Origin: Cystobasidium ongulense
Lineage: Eukaryota; Basidiomycota; Cystobasidiomycetes; Cystobasidiales; Cystobasidiaceae
Reading direction: 5' to 3'
DNA length: 64,000 bases
Assembly: GCA_022835595.1 (NCBI GenBank)
Contig: BQUP01000013.1
Location: 124,001-188,000, forward strand
In this document: positions 10,523 to 22,042 of the stretch, one piece after another
Numbering within the stretch: the first letter of the stretch is position 1
Layout of the letters: each line of letters opens with the position of its first letter
Made by a program: the position numbers and the translations under genes
The notes under the pieces: model-generated
Databases searched by the model: none
Told to the model about the DNA's origin: nothing
Seen by the model: the letters and a program-made list of their open reading frames with translations, nothing else

Positions 10523-12823
10523 TCACTTCCCTGCTGCGTCATTATCACGCCTGGCCGAAGGGTCAAAACTGTTGTTGTTCACCGGATAGCCATAAGAATT
10601 CATAGAAAAAGCCATTGGCGCCGCTGTGAAACCACCATTTTGATATTGAGCAGCCTGTCCTCGTTGGAATGCTGGGTTGAATCCGAACTGGCCGTTAGCC
10701 GGGGGCCCGGTATAGTGTTGGGTAGTGCCGAAAGTAGGGAAGGATGCTGTGGGAACGTAGGGAGCATGTCCACTGCTTGCGTATGAGGCAGCTTGTGGTG
10801 ACCACGGCTGGGCTAAGGCATTCATGCCGCGAGGAGGAAGCGATGACTGTCCGTTCGGGACTGTAGGGTCATATGATTCTATCGCAGCGGATGGTCGAGG
10901 TGGTAGAGCGTGTTGTGGCCTTACGGGCGATATTGATCTTTGTTGCTGGAATGCTGGTGAAGGAACGTCGTCGTATGGTAGAGCATCTGGATGCTGATAG
11001 GATGGGCGGGGAGGTAGGCCATTAGGCACTCCCGGCCTCCCATGTGGCATGTTTCCATAATTTGCAGGTGTTCCGCGACTGGATCCTCTAGCTTGGCCGC
11101 GACCACGACCTCTATCTAGTCCTCCGCGACCGCCTCCACGGCCTCGCGGCTGAGTGTTTCCCGTATTTGTACCCCGTCCACGGCCTCCTCGTCCACGCTC
11201 AGTCCTTGAACCTCTGCCGCGTTGAGTCGCAGAATGTCCATCAGTCCGCGGTAGCTTGGCATCTCCTCCTTGCGTACTTCCCATTGCAGAAGACAATCTT
11301 CTCTTATGATTACTACCCGTTTCGGCAATAGCTCCCTCCTCCTCGCTCTCTTGAGCATCCATCTTCTCCAGAGGCGGATTGAGCACACTTCGCACGCTTG
11401 CGGCATCGTCGAAATCTTCGTCAAATTCAAACTCTGCACCGTCCGCAGGTGCGCCCGGTTGTCGCTCCGTCCAGCGGTCCTTCTTCCTTTGCTTCAAGTC
11501 GCGTCGGTATGCAACCTCTTCTTCATCATCGCTAAACTCGATTTCATTCTCGCCTGGCTCTTCATCGTAGAGATTCGAGGCATCACTTCCTTTCATCTGG
11601 CTTTGCCTTATATCCCTCGTATAGAGTAAGCCTGAAAAATCCGGAGTGGGAGAGTAGAAGACTTGCATTCCTGGTTGGACGGGTTCGCTCTCCGATCCAT
11701 CCGAAGTTGCCATCTTGACAACAAGTTGGTGCCCAGGAGGTAAACGGATGGAGTAGAAGGGTGAATTCACGGAACCGAAAGTTTCAAAAATGGCACCGAG
11801 TACTCGTCTGTCGGCCAGGCAAAGCAAACTGCCCTCGTCCAGAATCTGGCCTTTCATGCTCTCTTGCGTACTGATATCCGCCCGGATCACGATGACTGAA
11901 TTGATAATATGGTCGATTTTACCGATAGGCCGCAATGGAGCGTCTCCGGGTATGGTATCGACTGGTGGTGGCGGTATGCTTGGATTGAGAACTTCATGCT
12001 GTGAGGCGAAAGCTGCAGCTGCCTGTGCTATTTCTTCTGGCTTGAGCTTTCCCGTGCTGAACTCATCATCGCTGTCGCCTTCACCGGAATCAGCACCATC
12101 GTTTTGCTGTTTGCCCTTTTTAGCCGGTCGCTTTAAGCCGATGCTTGAACCAGACGATGAAGAGCTCCCTGAATCACTCTCTTCATCCGAGGAGGACGCA
12201 TCGTCGTCTTCTGAATCCGATGACCTGAAAATATCACGTGAGTTAGACTCTTCAGCTAAGTCTTGAGTAGGAGCTTACTCGTTGGCATTTGGATCAGCGC
12301 GACCTTTGCCCTTTAAGTCCACCTTGTAGATCTGCTGTTCTGAAGTAGAAGTCTGGCTAGATGCCTGAGCTGCCATACGTCGCTGCTTTTGAGCCTCTCT
12401 CATTTCCATCAAACGCGTTTTCAGCTCTATCTCTTTGCGGATCCGTTCTAGCTCTCCGCTAGCGACAGGCTGGTTGAGGTTATACTTGGCTTTGATATCG
12501 TTGACAGCGTCCTGAATACTGCCTTGCTGTGCTTTGCTGGATGCATCTCCCTCGTCTGTTTCTTCATGCAGGCCAGACTCGAGGATAAACTGCAAGTCGG
12601 CTGGCAGCTCGGCGCCTCCGGCATGGCTTGGTACTGGCAAGGTATCTTTGTTTGTCGCTTGTGTCGCCTCGCTAAGTGCATCTTTCGAGTCCGCTGGTAG
12701 TGTGACGGATGTCCGAGCGTCTTGCTCATGCGCAGACTTGGAAGTGCTGTCTGTCGGTAGCGAGTGTGTCTCTTCTACAGGCGCAGAAGCGGATGTTTTG
12801 CCCTTGGAGAGTACACCACCCAT
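10523..12823 (-). CDS. NAF1: H/ACA snoRNP assembly factor Naf1
   Basis: Naf1 binds the Cbf5-Nop10-Nhp2 core of H/ACA particles before Gar1 replaces it. The Gar1/Naf1 beta-barrel is clear: PIGKIDHIINSVIVIR, LLCLADRRVLGAIFETFG and FYSIRLPPGHQLVV. It is preceded by a Glu-rich predicted helix (GELERIRKEIELKTRLMEM) and a long acidic Ser-Asp-Glu stretch. After the barrel come an acidic segment, an RGG-rich block (RGRGGRGRG type) and a Pro/Gln-rich tail. One intron is placed at about 12225-12275 (ADPNANE to SSDSEDD). The chosen start (12821-12823) gives MGGVLSKGKTS, which fits an N-myristoylation consensus and is odd for a nuclear protein. A longer start at 12931 would hide it. Identification is strong; the N-terminus is uncertain. 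Confidence 0.88.
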
Positions 12824-13436
12824 ATTTGAATGGACGCAGAATGCTCTCGACTTGTGCTTTCTATATGCCACGAAAGAGAGAACAGAGACACTGGCCTGTC
12901 TGGAGAAATCGTCTCTGTGTCTCGGTGGCAAACTCGATCAGCCTGTCTGTATTTTCAATATGTTACACAAGTCACGAGGGACTGACAAGCAAGCCCATCA
13001 TTACATTGTTAGTCGTTTCATCTGCAGCAATAACCTAGCGGCAGTGTCGCGCTCCGCGGATATCGCAATCAAATCTGGCACTGAAGGCTATCCGGATTAC
13101 TTGTGTCTATCTACAGCTTTGAGGCCGCGTAAAACTACAAGCATGTAAGATTTCCAATCGCCCGATATAACGAGGAAAGGCGTCTCGTATTACTAGGTTT
13201 CCCCACAAGCTGTCACTCGAATATGCAGTAAAGGTTCTGGCCAAACATACTCGCTCGGACTTACTGGAGTTTAGGACTTACTGGAGTTTAGAACACTTGC
13301 TTCTAAAGTCTGCCTGTGCAGGATCTGAAGCGAGGGAAGCTTGTCGTTGGAATGTTCCCTTGACTTGATGACATGAGCTTGCACTACTGAGGACAGTATA
13401 ACGGGCCTATATTAGGCATTGCTCTTCCCCGACGAT
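12824..13436. other. Intergenic upstream of NAF1
   Basis: About 610 bases with no convincing gene. It contains a perfect tandem duplication at 13257-13290 and otherwise only short chance ORFs. Confidence 0.5.
13257..13290. repeat. Two perfect tandem copies of a 17-base unit
   Basis: GGACTTACTGGAGTTTA occurs twice back to back in non-coding DNA between NAF1 and WBP11. It is probably a recent slippage duplication. Confidence 0.9.
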
Positions 13437-15432
13437 TCACTCTTCAAGGCCTTCCAGCGGCTCATATCCTTCGAGAGGCTCGTAGCCTTCCAATGGCTCA
13501 TAGCCTTCTAGCGGCTCAAACCCTTCCAAAGGTGGGAATACACCCTGTGACTGCGTGCTTATAGGCATCGGCATTGCAGGACCCTGATAATCGTCTTCTT
13601 CTGCAATGTCCGGTCGATGCGGTCCAGCCTGCACAGTTTGATACTCATCTTCGTCTTCGTCTAGCCCAGGCAAGTCTCCTGCGTCGTATCCATACTCAGA
13701 AGGACGAGTAAGATAATCGCCTGTTTCTGAATGGGCAGCCGAACCTTGAGAGGTAGGTCCAAACCCAGGCGGCAATTGCATATGTGCAGCTCGCGCGTGC
13801 AGCTCTTCTGTTGCGATTGGGACATCTTGGGCCCCTTGGCTCGCTGACACCTCCAAACCTGCCGCTCGCCTTTTCGCGCTATCAGCGGCAGCGCCCCCGT
13901 TTGCTCGTTTACGTTTTAAAGCTGCGGGTACGAATGCTACAGCTTCTTTCTTTAGATCTCGAACTTGAGGTGCTGCTGAGATTACGGCACCAGCTCTCGC
14001 CTTTTCCAGCATTGCTGGGGTAGGTGGAGGTACTTCTTTCGGTTTTTGGGTTGGTGCAGCACTCGTGGAAGGCTTTGATGGCAGACCATGCTGCATAAGT
14101 GAGGGACCTGCTTTGACAGTAGAGGGGCGAGGCGGCAGACTATGAGGAAGCGGTGGCGCGGAAAGGTGAGGCTGAGGTTGATGAGGAAGACGCGAAGGAC
14201 CAGCTGTCATGGGTGGAGGCGGAGGTGGTACTCCATTGAATTGAGGTGGTTGGAGTGAGGGAGTAAAAGGTGCTGCGGGAAGGGGAGGAGCTGCAAAGCG
14301 CAGTAAAGGTGCTACAAGCGGGTGTGTCAATTTAGCTGCTTATGCAAACACAGAAGTGCTCGAATCAACTTGACTTACCGTTGCGTGACGATGGTCCCGA
14401 GGGAGGAGGCCCATCAGGCATGGGAATATCATCGGACTCGTCCGAGTCATCGCTGCTCTCGCTTTCACTCTGCTCGCCTGGCGCTGGGCCTTCGGGCATT
14501 ACTAAGTCATCGTCTGAATCCGACTCTGTTTCTGTTGGGTAGACAAGGTAATTAGCATAGCATAGTACTTTCTGCGAAGGGCCTAGCATACCTGGTTTCT
14601 GCAGGGAAGCTAACTCTTCTGCAGTCAGAGCTAACAGAACGGACAGGTTTAGTTTCGGAACACGCATCTAGCTTGCTCTGTAGAGACTTACGTCGAGCAC
14701 GATAAGGTAGGCCCGGCGGTGGCGCTCCGTAAGGATTGAAAACAGGGTCGAAGTACAAACTCTTTTCGCTGCGAGGATGTAGATATAACGTGAGCTGAGA
14801 ACCATGTACATCATTGGACAAGATCTGGCAAGCATACGGGTTGAGTAGGCGTCCCTGCCTGTCAAAGCGAAGGCCTTGCAGTTCCGCTTGCTTCTTTTCT
14901 CTAAAACTGATGCGAACCCCCATGATATTGACCGTTGCATTGCCTTTATCTTTCTCTTGCTTTGCGGCTTGGGAAGCTTTGTCTCGGGCCATGATAGCGT
15001 CCTTTTCTTCTGGATGAGCTGCTAGGTAGTCTTCTTTCGCCTTGCGTAGCCTTGCCACCTCTGCTCGAGCAGCCTCCAGGTCGGCACGCTCGGAGTCGGT
15101 GATCTTGCCATTGCGTTCTATGGATTCGTAATAGGTGTAAACTTGCTAGCCCAATGTGACGGCAATGTGAACTGATGTGCGTACCTTTGGTTTGCAAGTC
15201 TCTGATCTCGCGCTCCAAGCCTGTAGGAGCGTTTGTACACCATGGAACATGGAAGCATGCGTCAGTTTCGCAGTCCATACACGAGCAGCAAGGCAGCCTC
15301 TGACGCACCAGCAGTACTCTTCTTAGCTTCCCCTTCTTCGCGAGCAGACTTTCGCTCGGTCTTGTTCTTCTTCTTTTCTTTGGCCTTTTGCGCCTTGCGG
15401 TGCGCCTCAGCGGGATTGGACCCTTTGGCCAT
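13437..15432 (-). CDS. WBP11: WW-domain-binding protein 11-like splicing factor (Wbp11)
   Basis: Nuclear pre-mRNA splicing-associated protein. The start MAKGSNPAEAHRKAQKAKEK (ATG 15430-15432), followed by KKKNKTERKSAR, is the Wbp11 N-terminal signature. A later exon has the charged coiled coil ERADLEAARAEVARLRKAKED, and another has SLYFDPVFNPYGAPPPGLPYR, the family's conserved Pro-Gly motif. Then follow acidic SDSDDDLVMPEGPAPG and IPMPDGPPP segments, a long Pro-rich stretch able to bind WW domains, KKEAVAFVPAALKRKRA, and a C-terminal acidic region. The protein ends in five tandem PLEG(F/Y/L)E units (about 13446-13535). There are at least four introns. The gene is a singleton, head-to-tail with NAF1. 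Confidence in the family is high; exact exon edges in 15040-15300 are approximate. Confidence 0.87.
13446..13535 (-). repeat. 18-base coding minisatellite, five PLEG(F/Y/L)E units
   Basis: Five head-to-tail copies of an 18-base unit encode PLEGFE, three times PLEGYE, and PLEGLE at the C-terminus of the WBP11-like protein. Copies differ at synonymous positions, so the array is not brand new. Confidence 0.85.
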
Positions 15433-15742
15433 GTTGCAGACTGCCTTGTGCAGGTGCTACAACTAACAAGCAGCTGCTCGAGCTGTTCTTTGATGTGGGG
15501 TTTGTACAAAGATGCGAGAGGTGCAAGGTCGACACTTCTTGTATACGAGCTGCGATCGAATTGCTCTATAGTATTCATGATGGTTTACATATTTGTACAC
15601 TGCAGACACTGCCTAGAGATGGGTACAACGACATGTAAAGTAGGTTATCTGCCATGACTCCGATAGAACTGGACCTATAGGTCTTCAGACATCGCGTACG
15701 ACATGGGTCGCATAAAACGTGATCCAGTGGAAAGACTCGAAG
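15433..15742. other. Intergenic: WBP11 promoter side and uS17m 3' flank
   Basis: 310 bases, no gene seen. It carries the upstream region of WBP11 and the transcript end of uS17m. Confidence 0.5.
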
Positions 15743-16320
15743 CTAATGCGACGTCGACGCTGCTGCGGGTAAATGATGGTTGACCTCTTCCTGTGCATCT
15801 GCTAATGTTGCATGCTTCTCATCCATCGATACGCCTTGTGTAATGCCTTGCACCTGCACGGCTTTTCGAACAATGTCTACGAGTTCGTGTCGTTTGGCAG
15901 CAGACTTTGGAGGACAGTTGCGAATGGTAACAGTGTCTCCTACATTGGCCTTGTTTTCAGGATCGTGTGTCAACATCTGGTAATAATATTGCAGGAAATT
16001 GTCAGAACCTAGTATCGTCGTGGGCTAGTTTGATGCGCTCGTCAGATGGACTTTGGCGAGCTTACTCTCGTTCGGCGCTTTTGAGGCTGCAAAGATACTG
16101 ATAGTCAGCAGATGGAAGACTTGACTCATACTACCAAGCTCCACGTACCTTTCCCACAATTGGGTGGATCTTCAGGCGACTGACCTGTTCATCCGACATA
16201 ATTTCAGCTTTCCAGCTGCTATTGCACGCAACGACGAGAACAGCTCACAGTGACAGTGATGGTCTTGGGCATCCTCTTGGCCGCCGTCACGATGCCTTGA
16301 AATGTCTGCGGGCCCGGCAT
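15743..16320 (-). CDS. MRPS17: Mitochondrial small-subunit ribosomal protein uS17m
   Basis: Binds 16S-like rRNA in the mitochondrial small subunit. Exon 1 (start ATG 16318-16320) reads MPGPQTFQGIVTAAKRMPKT then ITVTV, the S17 opening beta strand (FxGxVxxxKMxKT). Middle exons give VSRLKIHPIVGK and a short charged segment. The last exon reads LTHDPENKANVGDTVTIRNC then PPKSAAKRHELVDIVRKA, matching the S17 HDP...VGD.V.I...P.S..K core. At least three introns split this small gene. The C-terminal tail after about residue 95 is a lineage extension. The gene is divergent from PPT1 with only 116 bases between the starts. Confidence 0.88.
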
Positions 16321-16436
16321 GATGTGGTGGTGTTCGAGTTGGTCGTCTTGTTGGCTGAATGAAAGCTTGCTTCTTGCTTCTTGCTTCTGCTCCAGCACTC
16401 GTCGGCAAAGACGTGATCGGCAACTCGATATTCGCG

Positions 16437-17699
16437 ATGCGGTATTCAGGCTGGCTGATGGCAGCTGCAGCTCTTATGAGCACTGTAGCGAGCATCCCAC
16501 TTGCGCATGAACACTCTCCGCCGGTTCCTGTAGCGATATGGCATGGCCTGGGAGACCGGTATGTCTCTGCTTGTCTGGATTGCGTGGCAAACCTACACTG
16601 GTATACATCAAGCTGAACATCAAATACAGCTACGATGCACCTGGACTGGCCGATCTAGCTGACGACATACGCGATGCACTGGGACCGAGCACCGTCGTTT
16701 ACATGATTCGCACAAACAACGACTCCAATGCAGATCAAAAGGAGACCCTGTTCGGCAACATGGACAACATGCTGTCGAAAGTCGCCGAGCAGCTGAAGGA
16801 ACTGGAAGGCTTCAAGGATGGGTTCGATGCTATTGGATTGTCCCAAGGAGGTGTCTTTTTGCGTGGCTACGTCGAGCGATACGGCATGCAAGATGGGTAT
16901 CCCAAAGTCAGGAACCTAATAACACTTGGATCACCGTGTGTATCTCCCTCGACCAGCTTGAAGTCGTCAACTGAGCAACCTCCTTGTATACTCTCAGGCA
17001 TATGGGCATTTCATCCGCGCCACCCTGCAAACCGACAGACTTCTTCTGCAAAGCTACGCAATGGGCTTTGCGAACTGGAGTATGGACGCCATACGCTCAG
17101 AACGGAGTCGTCCCAGCTCAATACTTCCGCAATCAAGCCAAGATAGACGAGTACCTATCACATGACTCTTTCCTGAAAGATATCAATAACGAGAGGGCCA
17201 ATGATACCCAGCCTCGTAGCGGAGCAGGCTTCCCATCGACATACGGGGTCAGCGAATCACAACGCAACAGCACCTACAAAGCCGCTCTTTCAAGCCTCAA
17301 CAATTTCGTAACCTTTACTTTCAGGTAAGCTAGGCTTTCTCGTTTCTCTCCATTATGGCCTCCCTTGCGAAAGCAGTATGTCAGAATGTAGCTAACACTT
17401 CGTTAAATTGTAGTCAAGACATGACAGTAATACCATGGACATCGCCCTTATTTACGTTACCCACTGAAGATGATCCATCTTCTCCGCTTCCATACACCGA
17501 TCTTCCTCTATATGAAGAAGACTATATCGGCTTGCGTTCGCTTGCTGAAGACGATGCCTTCCATCAGCGGTCGTGCCATGGTCAACATATGCAAATCGGC
17601 AAGAAATGCTGGGACGAAGTTATCACTTGGTTAGGAAGTAGCGGCCAGGGTAGAGGCAACAGGAAAAGTCTCGCTCCTGCCCTTCGACTGCAAAATTGA
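16437..17699 (+). CDS. PPT1: Palmitoyl-protein thioesterase (PPT1/CLN1 family)
   Basis: A lysosomal/vacuolar hydrolase that removes fatty acyl groups from S-acylated proteins. The start at 16437 (MRYSGWLMAAAALMSTVAS) supplies a signal peptide. Motifs in order: PVAIWHGLGD (oxyanion region), the nucleophile elbow IGLSQGGVFLRGY, NLITLGSP, YFRNQAKIDEYLSHDSFLKD then INNERAND (PPT1 core), SLNNFVTFTF, DMTVIPWTSPLF, and LPLYEEDYIGLRSLAEDD. The catalytic His is probably in CHGQHMQIG before the C-terminus. Length and motif order match PPT1 throughout. Introns are placed near 16560-16615, 16935-16998 and 17325-17413. All expected catalytic elements are visible. The gene shares a short bidirectional promoter with uS17m. 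Confidence 0.9.
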
Positions 17700-17959
17700 A
17701 TAGTGTGCGACTTCTTTTGTACTTTTCAATGCGCGAAGCTAAACTGTGCGGCGGTGTAGCAACCCAATGTATCATTGCACGAACATCATCAGGCCCGCCT
17801 CGGAGATAAAGGGCCAAGTTGATTCACACGAGCTCCGCATCTATTGCTTACATGCCATGATTTGCGAGGGTGCAATGCAGCAACTCTCAGAGTACAAACT
17901 TCGATTCGATGTTCGAGCGTACCGCGGGGTTTATTATACATCGCACTATGCCAACAGTA

Positions 17960-19438
17960 TCACCGGCCTCGGTTTTGTTGCTGCTGCATCCCTGGTCCAC
18001 CGAATCCGCCATTCATTCCACGCTGTTGCTGACCGGGGGGTCCTCCCATCATGTTCATTCCGCCCATACCGCCCATTGGCATTCCACCCATGTTACCGCC
18101 CATGTTCATGGGATTGCCCTGCATGTTCGGAGGCATGCCTTGCATTCCGCCCATCCCTTGCGGCATCATTCCTTGCATCATCTGCTGTTGCTGCTGTTGT
18201 TGAGAGCCGCTTGCTCCATTAAATGACGACATGATGGTTTGCATCATCAGGCCTTTTAGCTCCATAGGGAGAGATGCCCATGCTTCCGGAAGAGGCATAT
18301 CAGCAAAGACCTGTTCAACGAAATGAATTAGCTTATGTGGGATTTGCACAGGTCTGTCAATACAACATACATGGAAAGGATGCTCGCGTTCACGGTCGCG
18401 GTCTTTGCGCATAGAGTGCTGTTTCGAACACCATTCTTTCCACGTCGCTTCGTCAAATCCATAATTGAAGTAATCAGACAGATACGCTCCTGGTTTCCTC
18501 CATTTCTTATCTTCTATGCTATCCAAATCGACATCGACTATCGGCTGCGGCTCAGGCCTGCTTGCTAAGTCGTCTCGCCCCGTTGGATTGTATGGAGCAG
18601 AAGTGTCATTGAGGTCTGGTGGAGGTAAGCGGGATGGTGCTGGGATGGGGGAGCCAGTAGGGTGTATCGACGTTTGCAATGAAACGAGAGGATTGGAAGG
18701 GCCACTTGCCGGCGGCGGTTTTGAAGATTCGGCTGCGAAACGGTAATCATATATTATAAGAGCGTTACTGTTTCGTTAGGCCTAGGCCTGGGCCAAACTT
18801 ACCTCTGTCCTGTAAACGGCCTGCTGATGTCAATGGTTGTGAATCTTGACGAGGGAGGTCTCGCACTAGTGAAGGCACCGGAGGCCTGACAGGAATTGGT
18901 CCAGCTTTCCGCGCTCTGTGCGATGTAAGTATCAGTCCATGGCCGGTACGCTGTCTCCAGCTTCGATGTAGTCCTAGACTGACAGGTCGTGATGCGCTGG
19001 TTGACCGACCGCTGCATTGCTGTCCATAATAATTTGAAAGTCCTGAGACAGAAGCGTGTTAGTGAAGCGTTCAGCCTATAGTAACTTGGTTATGAGTAGC
19101 TTGCATCGTCGCTCTCTTCCTCCTCCTCCTCGTCTTCTTCCTCGTCTGGCTCTTCATCCATGTCTGCTTCGCCCTCGCCTTCGTCGACAACAGCCTCCAC
19201 TGTGCTTTGCTCGTACATCGATAGCACGGGGTTGGCATTATTTCCCTGTGATTGTGGTGCGCCTATCTCTGTCTTTACTCCTCCAGCTGTGCTTGTTGAC
19301 GCAGCGGGTGCAGCTGAACTGCCGCCATACCTATGCACGACAAAGCCACGATGTTAATGTCAGGACTATGACTCTAGCATAGAAGCGAGCTCAAGTCACC
19401 TACAGGAAAGCATCTTCTTCATCCTCCCAGTCTGCCAT
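17960..19438 (-). CDS. FIP1: Pre-mRNA 3'-end processing factor Fip1
   Basis: Fip1 tethers poly(A) polymerase to the cleavage and polyadenylation factor. Exon 1 is [12 protein letters not shown] (ATG 19436-19438) and the second exon continues with [10 protein letters not shown] and a run of about 30 mostly acidic residues. The Fip1 signature [20 protein letters not shown] followed by [14 protein letters not shown] lies in the fourth exon. The C-terminal part is Gln-rich (seven Q in a row), then Met-Gly repeats (MGGM, MQGM type), ending MQQQQNRGR. Fungal Fip1 proteins commonly have low-complexity tails; the Met/Gly richness here is marked. The gene is convergent with PPT1 (260 bases between stops). 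Confidence 0.9.
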
Positions 19439-19711
19439 ATTTAACAATTTCAAGTTTGTTCTGAATAAGGTCAGATGGAAAGCGTGCTCGAGACGACGAC
19501 CGCGCTGCATTGCAAGCATACTGAGGTGGCAAACACCAACGAGGTCACACATTACCGGGCTCATATCACTGTAGTAGTAGTATGTAATGCAATAGCACTG
19601 CTATTCCGAGAAAGAATGCTGCTGTCTTGCGAAATGTGCATAGATACATGGCGATAATGCGATTATTTACATGTGCTAGATATATGATTGAACAAGCTGC
19701 ATTCATGTAGT

Positions 19712-21534
19712 CTACTTTGCAGCTTCACGATCTTGTCTCTCTAATTCAATAGCCATATCTCCCATAACGTTCTTGATGGCGCTTCTTTCCCACCTTCCAC
19801 CTACAAAGCCTGTGTATAACATCGTTGCTCCCATTACTCCATTGCCGATGCCAAGAAGCACGAATATCCAGTTCAACCACTTTATAGGTTGGAAAGACGC
19901 AGCCACGCTGAGTACTGGGATACCCAGCAATGCCAAGCCGAACAGCGTCAGCTGGCCTTTATGCGCAATCTGCGAATGGGAAGCGTATATTGTAATTGCG
20001 GCCAGAGCTAGAGAGACGGCTTCTCTGGGTTGCGGACGGGCTGGAACAAGTGTCTCACTACCATGATCTTGTATTGATGGTGACATGGGACCCGAGTCCG
20101 CAAATGACGTGAATACGAACTGCGCTTCTACGCCAAAGTGGTCCGTTAAGGAGTAGTCTGTTCCCGGACAATTTTCCGTTGCAGTGACCTTGCAGTTTTC
20201 CACGTGTATGCAACTGGTATCAGCTGCACCTCGGCCTTTCTTCGCTCGTCTGAACATGATATAGTCTAGTCGCTTCCCTTTGTGGCGAACCACATCGTCG
20301 TTGAATCGTTTGTTCGCTGACCAAGAGTTCAAAGGATTATCACAGGTGATTCCGTTGTTGATGATGGCTTCCATAGCTGTTGGCGGTACACCTGAACTGG
20401 GATGGCGAGTGAGAGGGTTGGTGCAGGACCAGGCATCGTTGAGCTTGCCGAACGATATTAGGAGATTTGTGGGAAGAGAAGTGGGAATGGAGTTCAAGTC
20501 ACCGCACTGTGGGGGATTGGGTTATTAATGTGAAGACCGTAGAAAGGTTTACTCTTGACTTACAACGATAACGTGCTGACCCCGCTCAGCTGCAACAGTA
20601 GCCAACTTAGCCAGTTCCCAGGCTTGTGTAAGCCTATGAGCCCGTTGCCATTCTTCACCATACTCTCCGCCAGGCGCAAAGAAGTGTGTGTTCAAGACTG
20701 TAACATGGCCGATATCGTCGCCGAGATCTAAAGTCGCTTGACCGCAAGCCTTTGCTACATAAAAGTCGCCTTGAATGACATGTAGAGGGGAGCCGTTCAA
20801 GGAGTAGGGCCACGTCGAAGTTGAAACAATGGGGAATTTAGACAATATGCAGAGACCTGAGCCGAGAGCACCACTAGCCCGCGCGACAGAAAACAGGACA
20901 TTAGCTCAAGTAGAATTCTCAGATCGCGAAGCTAGAGCGGACAGCAAGCTCACCTCCAGAAGTATCTTCCGTGAATCAAGCCAGATCCACTCGTCTTTAG
21001 CCTCTCCTGCATATACTCCCAATCTTCTGAACACCACAATTCCTGCAAGCATACCACGTCCCACCTCGATTCATTTCGCGTTGGGTTAGACTCCCGTCTT
21101 GAACCAGTTTTGTTTGCGTTTCCGTTGCTGACGAATGTGGCTTGAGAAGTTTGGAGAGGTGTGCCTTCGTCGTCTGTGCCGTTGCTTGTGCTGTCGTTGT
21201 TGTTCCCATTTGACGAAGATCCCGCCACCGTGCTCTGCGAGTTCCACGTATTAGAATGCCCAGAGCGGTCTAGACTGAGGCCGTTCTGCGCCGAGGCTGA
21301 AGTGTGCTCGTGGAAGTCTTTGGGAAGGCATATGTAGTCTGCTATGGCGCGTATCCGCTCCTTGCGGTACTTGGACACGTATTTGAGACCCCTGCAGTTG
21401 AAGTTAGTGACCCGTGACCAGCTCGTGCACTTGGAACAACAACAGCTCACTTACCACACGTTCAATGTCAGTACTCGCAGACGAAGCTCTGGCCCTTGTG
21501 TCCCATTGCTGGCTGACTCTCTGCGGCCCTCCAT
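19712..21534 (-). CDS. ISC1: Inositol phosphosphingolipid phospholipase C (neutral sphingomyelinase), Isc1
   Basis: Mg-dependent hydrolase releasing ceramide from inositol phosphosphingolipids. The first exon encodes MEGRRESASNGTQGPELRLR then VLTLNVW, giving the Asn of the metal site; the next has GLKYVSKYRKERI. Further motifs are VVCLQELWCSEDW (metal-binding Glu), FGTLNTHFFAP-like VTVLNTHFFAP, HVIVCGDLNSIPTSLP (after removing an intron at about 20525-20563), RLDYIMFRR and SLTDHFGVEAQF (catalytic Asp-His). Two hydrophobic segments near the C-terminus (LTLFGLALLGIPVLSVA and LNWIFVLLGIGNGVMG) are the two membrane helices expected of Isc1. An Asn/Ser/Thr-rich insert of about 70 residues sits between KDFHEHT and VVCLQE. 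Confidence 0.9.
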
Positions 21535-22042
21535 GTTGTGTGTGATCTGATAATCTGCCCGCGGTTTCCTTCAAAGAGCGTGGATCCTGGTCGTCTAGCT
21601 CCAACTCCAACTCTCTCTTCCACTTCAGATTGATATTACTGCTTGATGTCGGCCACCATTAGCGGAAAGACAAAGTCCAAGGTGTGCAGGCCGCAAAAAG
21701 GAAGCTGGACCATAAGCAAGCTTGACAGTTCAAAGGAAATATCTGGCCACCTCCAGGAAGCACCCAATCGATATACCACCTATGTCTACCTACAGAGGAT
21801 CTGCAGCTGTTCCACATATGTGGTGCATCCCAAAGCACTGGAACGGCCAACGAAGGCTCGAGAGCTTCTCGAGGTCGCGATAGAAAGATAATGTATGCCG
21901 ACCTTGCCGAAAGATAGGTCCAAAGGCCGGCGTTTTCATGCCGGCGAGAGCCACAATCAAATGCAAGAAGCAAAGGCCCAGTCTGGCTTCTAACGTAGCC
22001 GACCTGTCAGCAGCAAATCTGTATTCGACCTCTGACGGTAGC
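21535..22042. promoter_or_regulatory. Intergenic, divergent promoters of ISC1 and the epimerase-like gene
   Basis: 508 bases between divergent starts. Only short chance ORFs are present. No clear TATA box or repeat. Confidence 0.45.

Noticed and set aside
12534-13148. 204-codon plus-strand ORF overlapping the NAF1 5' end
   Set aside because: Mirror of the Ser/Ala-rich NAF1 N-terminus. No domain or splice support.
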